The notes under the pieces: model-generated
The model's database searches: none
What the model was told of the DNA's origin: nothing
The model's input: the letters and a program-made list of their open reading frames with translations, nothing else
Source: Planococcus maritimus
Lineage (GTDB): Bacteria; Bacillota; Bacilli; Bacillales_A; Planococcaceae
Assembly: GCF_001592825.1 (NCBI RefSeq)
Contig: NZ_LTZG01000001.1
Span: 1,488,001-1,552,000, forward strand
Reading direction: 5' to 3'
DNA length: 64,000 nt
Program-made: the position numbers and the translations under genes
Shown here: positions 1 through 9,060 of the stretch, piece by piece
Position numbering within the stretch: the first letter of the stretch is position 1
Layout of the letters: each line of letters starts with the position of its first letter

Positions 1-1380
1 CAGGCAGCAATTACAGGCGAATCTTTGCCTGTCCATAAAAGTGCTGGAGATGAAGTATTTGCAGGCACACTCAATGAAGAGGGTGCATTGGAAGTCCGGA
101 TCACCAAGAGAACTGAAGACACTACGATTGCAAAGATTATTCACTTAGTTGAGGAAGCCCAGGCAGAGCGTGCCCCTTCCCAGCAGTTCGTAGACAAGTT
201 CGCAAAGTATTACACACCAGCTATATTAATTATCTCCCTTTTAGTCGCTGTCCTCCCCCCCTTACTTATAAATGGGGAATGGAACGAATGGATTTATCGC
301 GGCTTAGCAGTTCTAGTTGTGGGGTGCCCTTGTGCTCTCGTCATTTCTACGCCTGTCGCTATTGTCACAGCAATCGGCAATGCTGCTAGAAATGGCGTAT
401 TGATTAAAGGGGGGATCCACTTAGAAGAAACTGGCCGTCTCAAAGTCATTGCTTTTGATAAAACGGGGACACTAACGCATGGAACTCCCGAAGTAACGAA
501 TATTGTTTCCCTGTCAACCATGACTGAAAAAGAAGTCCTTAAAACAGCTGCATCCATTGAAAACCTCTCTCAACATCCGCTGGCGGCTGCTGTTTTGCGA
601 AAAGCGCAGAGCTCCAATATTATTTTAGCTGAAGTAGAGAACTTCCAGTCCATGACCGGCAAAGGCGCAAAAGCCGAAGTCGACGGCCAACTGTATTACA
701 TTGGCAGTCCTCATCTGTTTACAGCTGAATTAGAACGGTCACCTGAAATTTCAGCGGGTATTGAAGCGCTTCAAGCTGACGGCAAGACCGTAATGCTGTT
801 AGGGTCCCACACTGGGATCAAAGGATATATAGCAGTAGAAGACCAGATCAGATCCGCTAGCTCTACTATCATTCAAAAACTATACGATTTGGGCATTCAG
901 AAAACGATTATGCTCACAGGTGATAATAAACTGGCAGCTACTTCAATCGGCAATAAACTTCATTTGACTGAAGTTAGATCAGATTTAATGCCCGAAGATA
1001 AATTAGATGCCATTAAATCTTTACGAAAACAGTTTGGCAAGGTTGCAATGATTGGCGATGGAGTAAACGATGCGCCGGCACTAGCAACTTCTACTGTCGG
1101 AATTGCCATGGGCGGGGCCGGGACTGACACAGCGTTAGAAACGGCAGATATCGCACTTATGGCAGATGATTTAGATAAACTCCCTTATACTATTGGGTTA
1201 AGCAGAAAAACTTTGAAAATCATCTTTCAAAACGTAGCTTTTGCTTTAGGGCTTAAATTGCTAGCCTTGCTGTTAATCATTCCTGGATGGTTAACACTAT
1301 GGATGGCCATATTTGCTGATATGGGTGCCACATTGATTGTCGTATTGAATTCTCTGCGCCTCATGAAAACCAAATATTGA
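1..1380 (+). CDS. cadA: Cd/Zn/Pb-translocating P1B-type ATPase, 3' part
   Basis: This is the C-terminal 459 residues of a heavy-metal P-type ATPase that exports Cd(II), Zn(II) or Pb(II) with ATP. The frame is open from base 1, so the start and the N-terminal metal-binding domains lie off the left edge. The actuator TGES is at residues 5-8, the membrane metal site CPC near 109-111, the phosphorylation motif DKTG near 153 and the hinge GDGVNDAP near 352; the last two membrane helices end in LRLMKTKY. It is a clear paralogue of the complete cadA at 16836-19256, but its codons are AT-rich like the neighbouring genes, whereas the other copy is GC-rich. It probably belongs to an older resident cad locus. 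The family is certain; the exact metal range is inferred. Confidence 0.95.
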   Translation, partial: QAAITGESLPVHKSAGDEVFAGTLNEEGALEVRITKRTEDTTIAKIIHLVEEAQAERAPSQQFVDKFAKYYTPAILIISLLVAVLPPLLINGEWNEWIYRGLAVLVVGCPCALVISTPVAIVTAIGNAARNGVLIKGGIHLEETGRLKVIAFDKTGTLTHGTPEVTNIVSLSTMTEKEVLKTAASIENLSQHPLAAAVLRKAQSSNIILAEVENFQSMTGKGAKAEVDGQLYYIGSPHLFTAELERSPEISAGIEALQADGKTVMLLGSHTGIKGYIAVEDQIRSASSTIIQKLYDLGIQKTIMLTGDNKLAATSIGNKLHLTEVRSDLMPEDKLDAIKSLRKQFGKVAMIGDGVNDAPALATSTVGIAMGGAGTDTALETADIALMADDLDKLPYTIGLSRKTLKIIFQNVAFALGLKLLALLLIIPGWLTLWMAIFADMGATLIVVLNSLRLMKTKY

Positions 1381-1430
1381 GCCAACCCCGCATAACCCGG
1401 ATCGTTTTATCCTGGAATCCTAACTAATAA

Positions 1431-1474
1431 AAAGAGCCAGCCGTTCATTTATTGAACGGCTGGCTCTTTTGGAT
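1431..1474. terminator. Bidirectional rho-independent terminator
   Basis: A long perfect stem has arms AAAGAGCCAGCCGTTCA and its complement around a short ATTT-type loop, with an A tract before and a T tract after. It sits between the convergent ends of the cadA fragment and the M23 gene and can serve both. Confidence 0.9.
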
Positions 1475-1500
1475 AGAAACATGGTGAAAAGATTTGCTTA

Positions 1501-2919
1501 TCAAGAACCGATGTAGTTTCTTGGATCTACTGCATTTGAACTTGAACCATTCCAGATACCAATGTGAATTTCAAAATGAAGATGTGACCCTGTAGAACGG
1601 CCAGTACTTCCCATTCCGCCGATTCGTTGTCCCTGAGTCACTTTTTGTCCTTCAGATACGTTAAGCGCGCTCATATGGCCATATACAGTAGTGAACGTTT
1701 GTCCGTTGACGGAATGGGTGATAACTACCGCATTTCCTAATCCCCCCATAACACCTGCATGAGAAACATATCCATCTGCAGCAGCTGTTATTGCTGTACC
1801 GACACCATTTGCAATATCCATGCCTGAAGTAAACTCAGGTCCATCACCAATATCACGCCATCCAAAGTTAGATGTCACTCGTCCAGTAGTCGGCCGAATG
1901 AAGGGAGATCCTGACGATACAGCTGGGGTAGCCTGAGCTTCTGGCTCGCTTGCTAATACAGCCGATTCTGTAGATTTTGACGAACTTTCAACAGACTCCG
2001 CAGATTTTTCGGCTTTTTGTTCTTGCGCTTTTTGTGCTTGTACTTTTTGTGCTTGTGCTTTTTTCTTTGCTGCCTGCTCTGCTGCTGCTTTACGTTCCTG
2101 AGCTAACTTACGTTTTCGTTCTTCTTCAGCTTTTCTAGCTACTTCGGCTAGACGTTCTTGCTCTTTGGTAATTTGATTTTCTAAATCTGCTGATACATCA
2201 AGTGCTTCAGAACGTTGTTGCTCTAAATCGGATTTTTCTGCTGCCAATCGCTGCTGTTCTGCCTTCAAATCTTTTGCGAGACCATCTTGTTCAGCTTTTT
2301 GTCCATTGAGCTCATTTCTAAGTTTTTCAAGCTCTGCTCTACGCTCTTCTTGTTTAGCAAGCTTGGTTTCCACCTGGGCCTTTTGATTTGCCAATAATTC
2401 TTTATCTTCTTCTTGGGTACGCATGATTTCACGGTCGGCTTCAATTAACGTATTAACAGCCGAAAATCGATCAATAAAATCAACAAAATCCTCAGCCCCA
2501 AGCAAAACATCTATATAATCAACGGATCCGCCACTCATTTGGATAGCTCGTGCCCGTTCTTTCAGTAATTCTGTTCGCTCATCAATTTTTTTCTTTAACT
2601 TAGCGATTGAATCTTGTAAATCCTTTATTTCCGCTGTCGTTTGTTCAATTTCGCCTTCGACAACTGCAACTTTTGATGTCGTTTCTTGAATTTGTTTATC
2701 CAAGCTTTGAATTTCTTCCATGATTTTTTCCAGAGCTGATTGATTCTTGGAAATTTCGTTTGCTTTATTATTAATTCCTTTGTTTAAATCATTCTGTTTT
2801 TGCTCTATTTCCTGTTTCTCTTGTTCGAGTTCACTCAATTTATCCGCATTTACTGTAGGCATTAAAATGGAGAATGCCAAAATAGAAGATAAACCGGTTA
2901 ATAACCACTGCTTTCTCAT
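1501..2919 (-). CDS. Secreted coiled-coil M23-family protein, degenerate zinc site
   Basis: A 472-residue exported envelope protein built like PcsB/CwlO/EnvC-type proteins. Residues 1-25 are a Sec signal peptide ending VNA. Residues about 26-250 are heptad-rich coiled coil, followed by a Lys/Ala/Gln linker to about 330, and an M23 (LytM) domain to the end. The second half of the zinc site is intact (HLHFEIH, and YGHMSAL), but the usual HxGxD motif reads TSGMD, so the first zinc-ligand His is Thr. In the family, such loss is typical of LytM regulators (EnvC, NlpD) that activate amidases rather than cut peptidoglycan. That role here is inference. It stands alone, converging on cadA; the ATG is preceded by AGAGGGGAAG. 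Confidence 0.85.
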   Translation of the reverse strand: MRKQWLLTGLSSILAFSILMPTVNADKLSELEQEKQEIEQKQNDLNKGINNKANEISKNQSALEKIMEEIQSLDKQIQETTSKVAVVEGEIEQTTAEIKDLQDSIAKLKKKIDERTELLKERARAIQMSGGSVDYIDVLLGAEDFVDFIDRFSAVNTLIEADREIMRTQEEDKELLANQKAQVETKLAKQEERRAELEKLRNELNGQKAEQDGLAKDLKAEQQRLAAEKSDLEQQRSEALDVSADLENQITKEQERLAEVARKAEEERKRKLAQERKAAAEQAAKKKAQAQKVQAQKAQEQKAEKSAESVESSSKSTESAVLASEPEAQATPAVSSGSPFIRPTTGRVTSNFGWRDIGDGPEFTSGMDIANGVGTAITAAADGYVSHAGVMGGLGNAVVITHSVNGQTFTTVYGHMSALNVSEGQKVTQGQRIGGMGSTGRSTGSHLHFEIHIGIWNGSSSNAVDPRNYIGS

Positions 2920-3331
2920 TGTTACTTCCCCTCTCGTACTTTAACTCTTATTTCTTTATGTATAGGTCAGTACTACATCATTTAAAATTCGCGCTAAAAT
3001 ATATCGTTTTATAATCAGTTGTCTTCCAGGACTCACCAGTCATTTCAAAACACTTTATTATCCTAGAAACCCGATTTTAAAATCCAACTGTACCAGTGTA
3101 TCATGGTGCTCTTTTACATTTGTTACAGGAACCTTGCAATTTCGTTTTTAATTCAAGGTATTTCCCAGTGCAGAATCTCAGCTTTTTTATTCATTTTTTT
3201 CTGTAAGTACCAATCGATGCTCCTAATTAGGAGATAACGGAATCAAATAAAGATGCTTGGATATATAACATACCCAAGCATCTTGAACGATTCTAAAGCC
3301 ACTATGACCGTATTGAATTTTTAAGGAGGAA
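2920..3331. other. Intergenic region, no gene
   Basis: About 410 bases between two minus-strand genes. The left part should carry the promoter of the M23 gene; I could not choose one boxed pair with confidence. The right part holds the terminator listed separately. No reading frame with a ribosome site is visible. Confidence 0.6.
3248..3286 (-). terminator. Probable terminator of the GH13-like gene
   Basis: Perfect arms AGATGCTTGG and CCAAGCATCT flank a 13-base loop. On the minus strand the stem is followed by TTTATTTGATT, a moderately T-rich tail, about 45 bases downstream of the GH13-like stop codon. Confidence 0.65.
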
Positions 3332-4777
3332 TTATTTTTTAGCAGTGGCAGCCTTCTTTTTCTTTCTTCCTCGACGCCAAGCTAAAAACAAGAACGTTAA
3401 GAAGGAGATATATAAGACTACTAACGCCGCGATATAGGCTTTATTGAAGCCTTTTTGTTCGATGATATTGAAAGCTTCTCCTAATTCTCTATCTAAAGTG
3501 ATCCGGTAATTTCCCTCTTCATCCTGACGCGCAATATTGTTTTCGAATAATCCACGCAATTCCTTATCGTCGCCAACTACACTGGCTGGCAAAGTCAAAC
3601 TTTGTGTAGAGGAAGAATTGTTAATGGCGATAATCCAGGCTTCTTCTTCGTTTGACCGCTTATATACAAACCAGCCGTCTTCCTCGTGTAATACTTCCAT
3701 ACTACCCGTCCGCAAGGCTGCCGATTGATTACGCAGAGAAGTCAAGTTGGCTATATGGTCGATTAATTCCTCGTCTACTCCTAAATCCAAGATCGGATGG
3801 GTATCAGGAGTCGTTCGCCCGTTAACAGCAATTTCAGAACCATATTGTATGACAGGAATCCCTGGCATAGTTAATAATTGAAAGGTAAGCAACTTCCATC
3901 GTGTTGGCGGGAAGCCGCCTTCTTGGACGGTGTCCGCAGTGAACCGAGAAGTGAGGAGAGAATCAACTTGAATCAGCTTGCCCTCTGCTTCTTCCCAAGA
4001 ACCGGAAAGCTCTGTTTCATTAGGGTTAAAACTCTTATAGCTATCTCTTAAAGCAGTCTCAATTCCTGGCATGACCACAGCATCAAGGCCGTCTTGAGGC
4101 GGTGTTACATCATCGCTTATTACGTAGAGATCCCGAATGCTTTTTAGGCTTTCAGAAAATCGAGTTATAAAGGCTGGATCCAAGCTACCTGCCTTTTTTA
4201 TTCGAATACCGTCAATCGCATATTTTTCGATGAAGCCTTCAAATTGTTCAATTAATTGATCTTGTACTTCACGATTAGCAGTCTTCAGAGCGACGGTTCC
4301 ATTTCCATTTTCAACAAACCATTCAGGATGGCTTTCCCGCCATACATGTTGTTCACTCAATTCCTGAGTCGGCAGATCAATCATTACCTTTAAATCCAGT
4401 TCGTGGGCTTTGTTTATAACTTCTTTCCATTCCTCCTGGGTACCAAAACGTGACTCTAACTCATCGTAATCCACCACGGCTTTCCCATCATAGGAAGTCG
4501 CAGAGAAGATAGGCCCGACGGAAATCATGGTAAACCCCATATCTTTGATGTACTGCATTTCGCTGCTCAGTCCTGCAAAATCTCCCCCGCTAAATGAATT
4601 AGGGTCTAGGGAATTTACATTGATATCATTTTGAATCCCTTTATTAAAGAATCGATCTACCAATAGGTCATAAATAATTTCGTCTTGCAATTCATTATTC
4701 TCTGAAGCTTCTATCGGCCTTGCTAAATTGAATAGTAAAAATCCCACCAACAGGATTGAAACCCATCTCTTTTTCAC
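3332..4777 (-). CDS. Membrane-anchored GH13 alpha-amylase-like protein, likely catalytically dead
   Basis: A 481-residue exported protein with the alpha-amylase (GH13) fold: signal peptide 1-24, TIM-barrel markers DLLVDRFFNKG (about 38-47), FSGGDFAGL (62-70) and MPGIPVIQYGSEI (304-316), a C-terminal beta domain, one membrane helix (about 446-466) and a Lys/Arg-rich tail. The barrel aligns with active relatives but the catalytic residues do not. Region I NH is QE (138-139), the nucleophile Asp in DGFRLD is Lys194, the acid/base Glu is Asp222, and the region IV NHD is SLL (273-275). It therefore probably binds rather than cuts glucan, or has another use; hydrolysis looks excluded. Frame and length are intact, so it is not an ordinary pseudogene. 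It is transcribed alone. Confidence 0.85.
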   Translation of the reverse strand: MKKRWVSILLVGFLLFNLARPIEASENNELQDEIIYDLLVDRFFNKGIQNDINVNSLDPNSFSGGDFAGLSSEMQYIKDMGFTMISVGPIFSATSYDGKAVVDYDELESRFGTQEEWKEVINKAHELDLKVMIDLPTQELSEQHVWRESHPEWFVENGNGTVALKTANREVQDQLIEQFEGFIEKYAIDGIRIKKAGSLDPAFITRFSESLKSIRDLYVISDDVTPPQDGLDAVVMPGIETALRDSYKSFNPNETELSGSWEEAEGKLIQVDSLLTSRFTADTVQEGGFPPTRWKLLTFQLLTMPGIPVIQYGSEIAVNGRTTPDTHPILDLGVDEELIDHIANLTSLRNQSAALRTGSMEVLHEEDGWFVYKRSNEEEAWIIAINNSSSTQSLTLPASVVGDDKELRGLFENNIARQDEEGNYRITLDRELGEAFNIIEQKGFNKAYIAALVVLYISFLTFLFLAWRRGRKKKKAATAKK

Positions 4778-5082
4778 ACAGTTTTCCTCCTCAAAAATAC
4801 CAAACTCGTTTTCAGATTCGGTTCAGTGTAACAAATATCAATTTTCTCTTCTATATAAAATCAAATACTTCATAAACTCTGCTTAAAGTTTTATCGATCC
4901 TGTGAATATTTAAGCTTACTTGGATGAAGCTTCAGTAGGTTAAGCTATTAATACACTTTATTCTGTAATTAAAGCGTCAATAGGTATTGATTTTCTCGAA
5001 ACATGTATTACAGTTAAACAGGATATTAACAATGGTCCAAAAATGAAATATCGCTCTTTCAATAATCCTAAGGAGGAATATC
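4778..5082. other. Divergent promoter region
   Basis: About 305 AT-rich bases between the GH13-like gene (minus) and a small membrane-protein gene (plus). It ends in a strong ribosome site, AAGGAGG at 5070-5076. No further gene or clear operator is visible. Confidence 0.5.
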
Positions 5083-5313
5083 ATGCTCTCTTCAAATAAA
5101 AAGCCACAAGATAAATCGACAACTTTTGGATTTCTATTTTACTTTTTAGCCTTGCTCGGCTGGTCTATTTATGACTTTTTTATCACGGGTACCACTGGAT
5201 GGCAAGTACCGATTCTATTCCTTGGGTTTGCCATCTATTTGTGGTCAAAAGTGTTTTATCAGCAACGAAAAATAAAAGAGACAGTAAAAGAGTCCGAGTT
5301 AAAACTCAAGTGA
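5083..5313 (+). CDS. Small two-helix membrane protein, unknown
   Basis: A 76-residue protein with two hydrophobic segments (about residues 14-28 and 36-52) joined by a short polar turn, then a basic amphipathic tail rich in Lys and Glu. AAGGAGG lies 7 bases before the ATG and a strong terminator follows 18 bases after the stop, so this is a complete single-gene unit. I do not recognise a family. The shape matches small Bacillales membrane proteins of unknown role. It is not obviously tied to the cation transporter that converges on it. Confidence 0.7.
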   Translation: MLSSNKKPQDKSTTFGFLFYFLALLGWSIYDFFITGTTGWQVPILFLGFAIYLWSKVFYQQRKIKETVKESELKLK

Positions 5314-5330
5314 ATGATAAGGGAACAATA

Positions 5331-5364
5331 AAAAAGAGCGACGGGCTTTCCGTCGCTCTTTTTT
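5331..5364. terminator. Rho-independent terminator
   Basis: Stem GAGCGACGG / CCGTCGCTC with loop GCTTT, preceded by five A and followed by six T. It serves the small membrane-protein gene and possibly the converging CDF gene. Confidence 0.9.
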
Positions 5365-5422
5365 ATCAAAATATTTTTGAACACTCTATTCCAAGCACTT
5401 TCAAATGAAGTACCTGCAAAAG

Positions 5423-6352
5423 CTAACGGGAGTCTTCTAAATCCTTCAAATCCCCATAAATAGACTCTATATGAGGATGGTCTTGTGATTCCAATTGAAT
5501 TGTTACATGGGTAATTTGTTGTTTTATCATTGCAGCCTCAATTTCTCTCAATATGAGTTGGCTTTCTTCGAAAGAAAGGCCATTCTCTATCACCACATGG
5601 CCCGATAATGCGTTTTTTCCGCTAGTGATGCTCCAGACATGCAAATCGTGTATATTATTTACTCCTGGGATTTTTTCAATCGTATCTGTTATGCGATCGA
5701 TACTTACATCTGTCGGAGTCCCTTCCATCAATACATGAATAGCTTCCTTTGTGACACGCCAACCACTTATTAAAACAAGTATGGCCACAACGACACTAGC
5801 TAAAGGATCGGCCCATGCCCAGCCGAAAAAGATTATTAGCAATGCGGCTGTTATAGCTCCTACAGAACCCAACAAATCACTCAGTACATGTAGGAAGGCG
5901 GCTCGGAGATTCAAATTGTCCTTAGTATCTCCGCCTCTGGTCAAAATCCAGGCAACCAATATATTTACTAATAGACCGATAATGGCAATAATCAACATGC
6001 CTGTTGTAGCGACTTCTGGCGGATCAGAAAACCGATGGTAGGCCTCGTAAAAAATGTAAAGTGAGATTAACACCAACGTTACTCCATTGAAGACGGCAGC
6101 TAAGATTTCAAACCTCTTGTAACCATACGTCTTAGCTTGATCCGCTGCCTTTTCCCCAATTGTAAAAGCTAAAAAGCCAATTCCTAAGGAAATCGAATCG
6201 CTCAACATATGTCCAGCATCCGCGATCAATGCCAGGCTATTTGTCAGAAAGCCGCCAATCGCTTCTACGACCATATAAACCGTAATAATCAAAAAAGAAA
6301 TTAATAAGGTTTTTTTATTGCGTCCATGTGCGTGGTCATGTTCACTTCCCAT
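5423..6352 (-). CDS. czcD: Cation diffusion facilitator (CzcD-type Zn/Cd/Co exporter)
   Basis: A 309-residue proton-coupled divalent cation exporter of the cytoplasmic membrane. The N-terminus is His-rich (HDHAHG). Six membrane helices follow, with the two canonical metal-site pairs in helices 2 and 5: HMLSD (H and D four apart) and HVLSD. The C-terminal cytoplasmic ferredoxin-like domain contains HDLHVWSI and ends in a His-containing tail. Length is normal for CzcD. AGGGAG precedes the ATG. It lies 79 bases downstream of a second CDF gene in the same direction, so co-transcription is likely. Zn is the usual substrate; Cd and Co are possible. Confidence 0.92.
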   Translation of the reverse strand: MGSEHDHAHGRNKKTLLISFLIITVYMVVEAIGGFLTNSLALIADAGHMLSDSISLGIGFLAFTIGEKAADQAKTYGYKRFEILAAVFNGVTLVLISLYIFYEAYHRFSDPPEVATTGMLIIAIIGLLVNILVAWILTRGGDTKDNLNLRAAFLHVLSDLLGSVGAITAALLIIFFGWAWADPLASVVVAILVLISGWRVTKEAIHVLMEGTPTDVSIDRITDTIEKIPGVNNIHDLHVWSITSGKNALSGHVVIENGLSFEESQLILREIEAAMIKQQITHVTIQLESQDHPHIESIYGDLKDLEDSR

Positions 6353-6431
6353 TTACGACAACTCCCTTATTGGACATCTTTATAAAAGTAAAATTGATCA
6401 ACTGGTTATTCCCATGACGGGACCTTGGCAA

Positions 6432-7280
6432 TCACTGAGTCTTCCAGTCCATTTCAATTGTGGAATGAATGATTTGAAGATCCGAAATTGTACTCCGGAC
6501 CTTTTCCTTAATTGCAGTTGAATCTGCCAAGTTTTCTCCTGTGACCGACAGGCACACATTCATCGCATGCTCCTCCCCATCAATTGACCATATATGCAGA
6601 TCCTTTACTGAAAGCACCCCAGGAATTTTCTCAATTCTTGAATGGACTTCATCCAAATTGATCTCCTGAGGTACACCTTCAAGTAAGATTTTCATGGTTT
6701 TCGATAAATTACGAAAAACATTGAACAGTATAAATAAAGCAATGGCAATCGATAAAATGGGATCAAGTATATGGATGTCTTTGAACAACAAAACGATACC
6801 TACTATTAGTACGGCAACCCAACCTAGGACGTCTTCTAACAGATGCCAAGTAAGCACGCCTTCATTTACTGACTTGCCTTTATGTAGCCTGTATGCCGCA
6901 AATCCATTTAACAACACACCGGCAATTGCAAACCAAACCATTCCTTGGGCGTTGGAGTGCTCGGGGTTGAATAGAAGAGGTATGGCTTGAAAGAAAATAT
7001 AAACAGAACCTGCAATTAAAATGAGTGCATTAATCAAAGCTCCCAGCAGCGAAAAACGCTTGTAACCGAAACTGAACTTTTGGTCGCCTTCCTTCTTCGA
7101 GAATTTTTGCAGAAACCAAGAAAGCCCCAATGCTGTTGCATCCCCCAAGTCATGTACGGCATCAGACATAATAGCCACGCTATTAATTAAGAAGCCCCCA
7201 ATAAATTCGCCTATAGAAAAAAGCAAGTTGATGAAAAAAGCCAATTTGATATTTTTCTCATCCTTATGAGCTGTTGCCAT
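6432..7280 (-). CDS. Cation diffusion facilitator, second copy
   Basis: A 282-residue CDF-family cation exporter, divergent from its neighbour CzcD. Six helices are visible, with HDLGD in helix 2 and HLLED in helix 5, then a C-terminal domain with KDLHIWSIDGEEHAM. The frame is open 21 codons further upstream, but AAGGAGG lies 7-8 bases before the codon for MATAHKDEK, so I place the start at 7280. The metal-site flanks differ from CzcD, so substrate preference may differ; this cannot be read from sequence alone. It is the first gene of a probable two-gene cation-export operon. Confidence 0.9.
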   Translation of the reverse strand: MATAHKDEKNIKLAFFINLLFSIGEFIGGFLINSVAIMSDAVHDLGDATALGLSWFLQKFSKKEGDQKFSFGYKRFSLLGALINALILIAGSVYIFFQAIPLLFNPEHSNAQGMVWFAIAGVLLNGFAAYRLHKGKSVNEGVLTWHLLEDVLGWVAVLIVGIVLLFKDIHILDPILSIAIALFILFNVFRNLSKTMKILLEGVPQEINLDEVHSRIEKIPGVLSVKDLHIWSIDGEEHAMNVCLSVTGENLADSTAIKEKVRSTISDLQIIHSTIEMDWKTQ

Positions 7281-7579
7281 CTGTTCTCCTCCTTTCTCAT
7301 TACAGTTAAATAAAAAATGACGTACAAATTTTGATTTACCCAAGGCTTAACTCACTCCATGTCACTGAGTAGTTTATATATTCCCCAAAGCTCATGAAAT
7401 ACACCTTGGTAAATGATAGGCGCAATTTCCATAATTGCTTATGAAGAAGAGTTTCGGCAAGCAGGAAATTAAGGAAGAGATAAAGAATGTGACAGAGAAA
7501 AAGGAATGTCAAACTCCTTTTCATCTGTTCTATCCTTGCCTATACCAAATATGAACATCCTAACTAGGAGGTAGAGAGA
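7281..7579. other. Divergent intergenic region
   Basis: About 300 bases between the CDF operon (minus) and a methyltransferase gene (plus), presumably holding both promoters. A 62-codon frame on the minus strand lacks a ribosome site and family features. No metal-responsive operator of the CzrA or ArsR type could be recognised. Confidence 0.45.
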
Positions 7580-8197
7580 GTGAACAATGCTTGGAATAAA
7601 ATAATGTATAGGATTTGGTCGCCTATCTATGATCAGATCTTCAATACTGGGCCTTTCTTAGAAGCCAGGAAGAAAGTTTTCCAAGATGTGAAGTTTGAAA
7701 AGCACTCAAATCTATTATTTGTAGGAGTGGGGACAGGAGCCGACTTGGAGTTATTCAATCCTCAACACTTTACTATTACCGCGATTGACTTATCTCCCGA
7801 CATGTTAGAAAAGGCGCGAAAAAAATATCCTGATTCTGCTATTAGTTTTTTAGAAATGGATGCTCAAAAACTGGATTTTGATGACGATCAGTTTGATTTT
7901 GTCATTGCCAGCCTGATACTTTCTGTTGTACCTGATCCGAATATTTGTTTGCGAGAAATGACACGCGTACTTAAAAATGGTGGGGAACTCATTATTTTCG
8001 ATAAGTTTTCTTCAACTGAAACAAGCTCTTCAATTCAACGAAGACTAGCTAGGCCTTTCGTCAAACTACTTGGGACCGATATTGCCTTGAGTTTCGAAGC
8101 TTTGTTCGAAGAAAACAAATATTATCTAAAGCTCATAGACAAAAGCCCTGTCATGTTTAACGGTTTTTATACTAAAATCCGCCTCCGAAAAGAATAA
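7580..8197 (+). CDS. Class I SAM-dependent methyltransferase
   Basis: A 205-residue cytosolic methyltransferase of the Methyltransf_11 type. Motif I is LLFVGVGTGADLEL (about residues 48-61), the acidic loop is AIDLSPDM, motif II reads FDFVIASLILSVVPDP and motif III lies in LKNGGELIIFDKF. These show SAM binding; the acceptor substrate is unknown. The start is GTG at 7580, with AGGAGG about 9 bases upstream. The VanZ-like gene follows after 82 bases on the same strand. The family resembles phosphatidylethanolamine and UbiE-like methyltransferases, but nothing fixes the substrate. Confidence 0.88.
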   Translation: MNNAWNKIMYRIWSPIYDQIFNTGPFLEARKKVFQDVKFEKHSNLLFVGVGTGADLELFNPQHFTITAIDLSPDMLEKARKKYPDSAISFLEMDAQKLDFDDDQFDFVIASLILSVVPDPNICLREMTRVLKNGGELIIFDKFSSTETSSSIQRRLARPFVKLLGTDIALSFEALFEENKYYLKLIDKSPVMFNGFYTKIRLRKE

Positions 8198-8279
8198 AAA
8201 CTTTAGTAGATTGTCTTTGACTTACTCAAAACCTTCTCAAAAATCTAGTTGGATTTCCTACTTAAACTAAGAAAGGACA

Positions 8280-8714
8280 GTGTCGATGCGATTCCCTCTC
8301 TTTTTAGTAGTTCTATGGGCATTAGTGATTTTAGCGGTTATGTCCACAAGCGATGCATATGCTTTTTTAGTTGATCAAGTCGTAGAGTATCAGATAAACT
8401 TGCAGCCTAATTTTCTTGAATTACTGAAATTTAGTGACGTTGCTTTCAATGATGCTTTTTACTTAGCACAAAAAACTGGCCATTTGTTATCCTTTGGGAT
8501 TCTGTATATTTTAATGTTCATTTGGCTAAAGCAAACTTTCTATTCTTGGTTTTTATGCACATCGTTTGCCTTTTTCTCAGAAGTTTTTCAGTTGTTTTTC
8601 GATAGAAATGGTAGGCTCTTTGATGTGGGCATCGATTTAATTGGTATTTTTCTAGCCCATCAACTGATTATCAGAGTTCTCAACTTTAAAAATGAATTCA
8701 GTAAAAATAACTAG
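8280..8714 (+). CDS. VanZ-family membrane protein
   Basis: A 144-residue integral membrane protein with the VanZ layout: an N-terminal helix (residues 3-20), a conserved central stretch with KTGHLLSFGILYILMF, and a last part where SEVFQLFFDRNGRLFDVGID matches the family signature of a helix followed by R-x-x-x-x-D-x-x-x-N/D. VanZ proteins are linked to glycopeptide tolerance and envelope functions, but their activity is unknown. The start is GTG at 8280 after GAAAGGAC; an in-frame ATG lies two codons later and is an alternative. Confidence 0.82.
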   Translation: MSMRFPLFLVVLWALVILAVMSTSDAYAFLVDQVVEYQINLQPNFLELLKFSDVAFNDAFYLAQKTGHLLSFGILYILMFIWLKQTFYSWFLCTSFAFFSEVFQLFFDRNGRLFDVGIDLIGIFLAHQLIIRVLNFKNEFSKNN

Positions 8715-8772
8715 GAGACGATGCTTTTCTAGCTAACCGCAACAATCCGTACTGAGAAGAATAAAACAAGTC

Positions 8773-9060
8773 TCATGTTCTCCATAGCCCAATAATGCCT
8801 TTTCTACGGTATATAATCTGATGGCATTCAAGAATTTTTAATATCTTAGTAAGTCGATAAGTCGACAAATTCAAATCCTTCTCTACCTCTTTAGTATTTT
8901 TGACTAGCACTCCGCAGGAAGTAGAATTCCTCAAAAAATACGTTATAAATCTAAGTCCACTTCTCAGTGTTTCTTTCTTCTCTTCTGCTAAGCATTTTCT
9001 GACTTCTTTTATGACCTTAGTCTCTGAATTCGAAAAAGAACACTCATTTTTACTTTTCAC
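8773..9060 (-). CDS. Small winged-helix-like protein, RepL-like
   Basis: A 95-residue basic protein. The C-terminal half (about residues 55-95: EVEKDLNLSTYRLTKILKIL, then HQIIYRRKGIIGLWR) reads as a winged helix in which a recognition helix is followed by a beta wing. This layout resembles the C-terminal part of the RepL replication proteins of small Bacillota plasmids, but the match is weak and the protein is shorter. The start is GTG at 9060 with GAGGAG about 10 bases upstream. It sits beside a 700-base gene-free AT-rich stretch. It may be a regulator or the remains of a plasmid replication gene. Confidence 0.5.
   Translation of the reverse strand: MKSKNECSFSNSETKVIKEVRKCLAEEKKETLRSGLRFITYFLRNSTSCGVLVKNTKEVEKDLNLSTYRLTKILKILECHQIIYRRKGIIGLWRT

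Noticed and set aside
7336-7524. 62-codon minus-strand frame upstream of the CDF operon
   Set aside because: No ribosome site or recognisable domain; it lies in the likely promoter region.
8773-9060. Calling the small winged-helix protein a functional plasmid initiator
   Set aside because: It is shorter than RepL, similarity is limited to the wing region, and the flanking genes look chromosomal.
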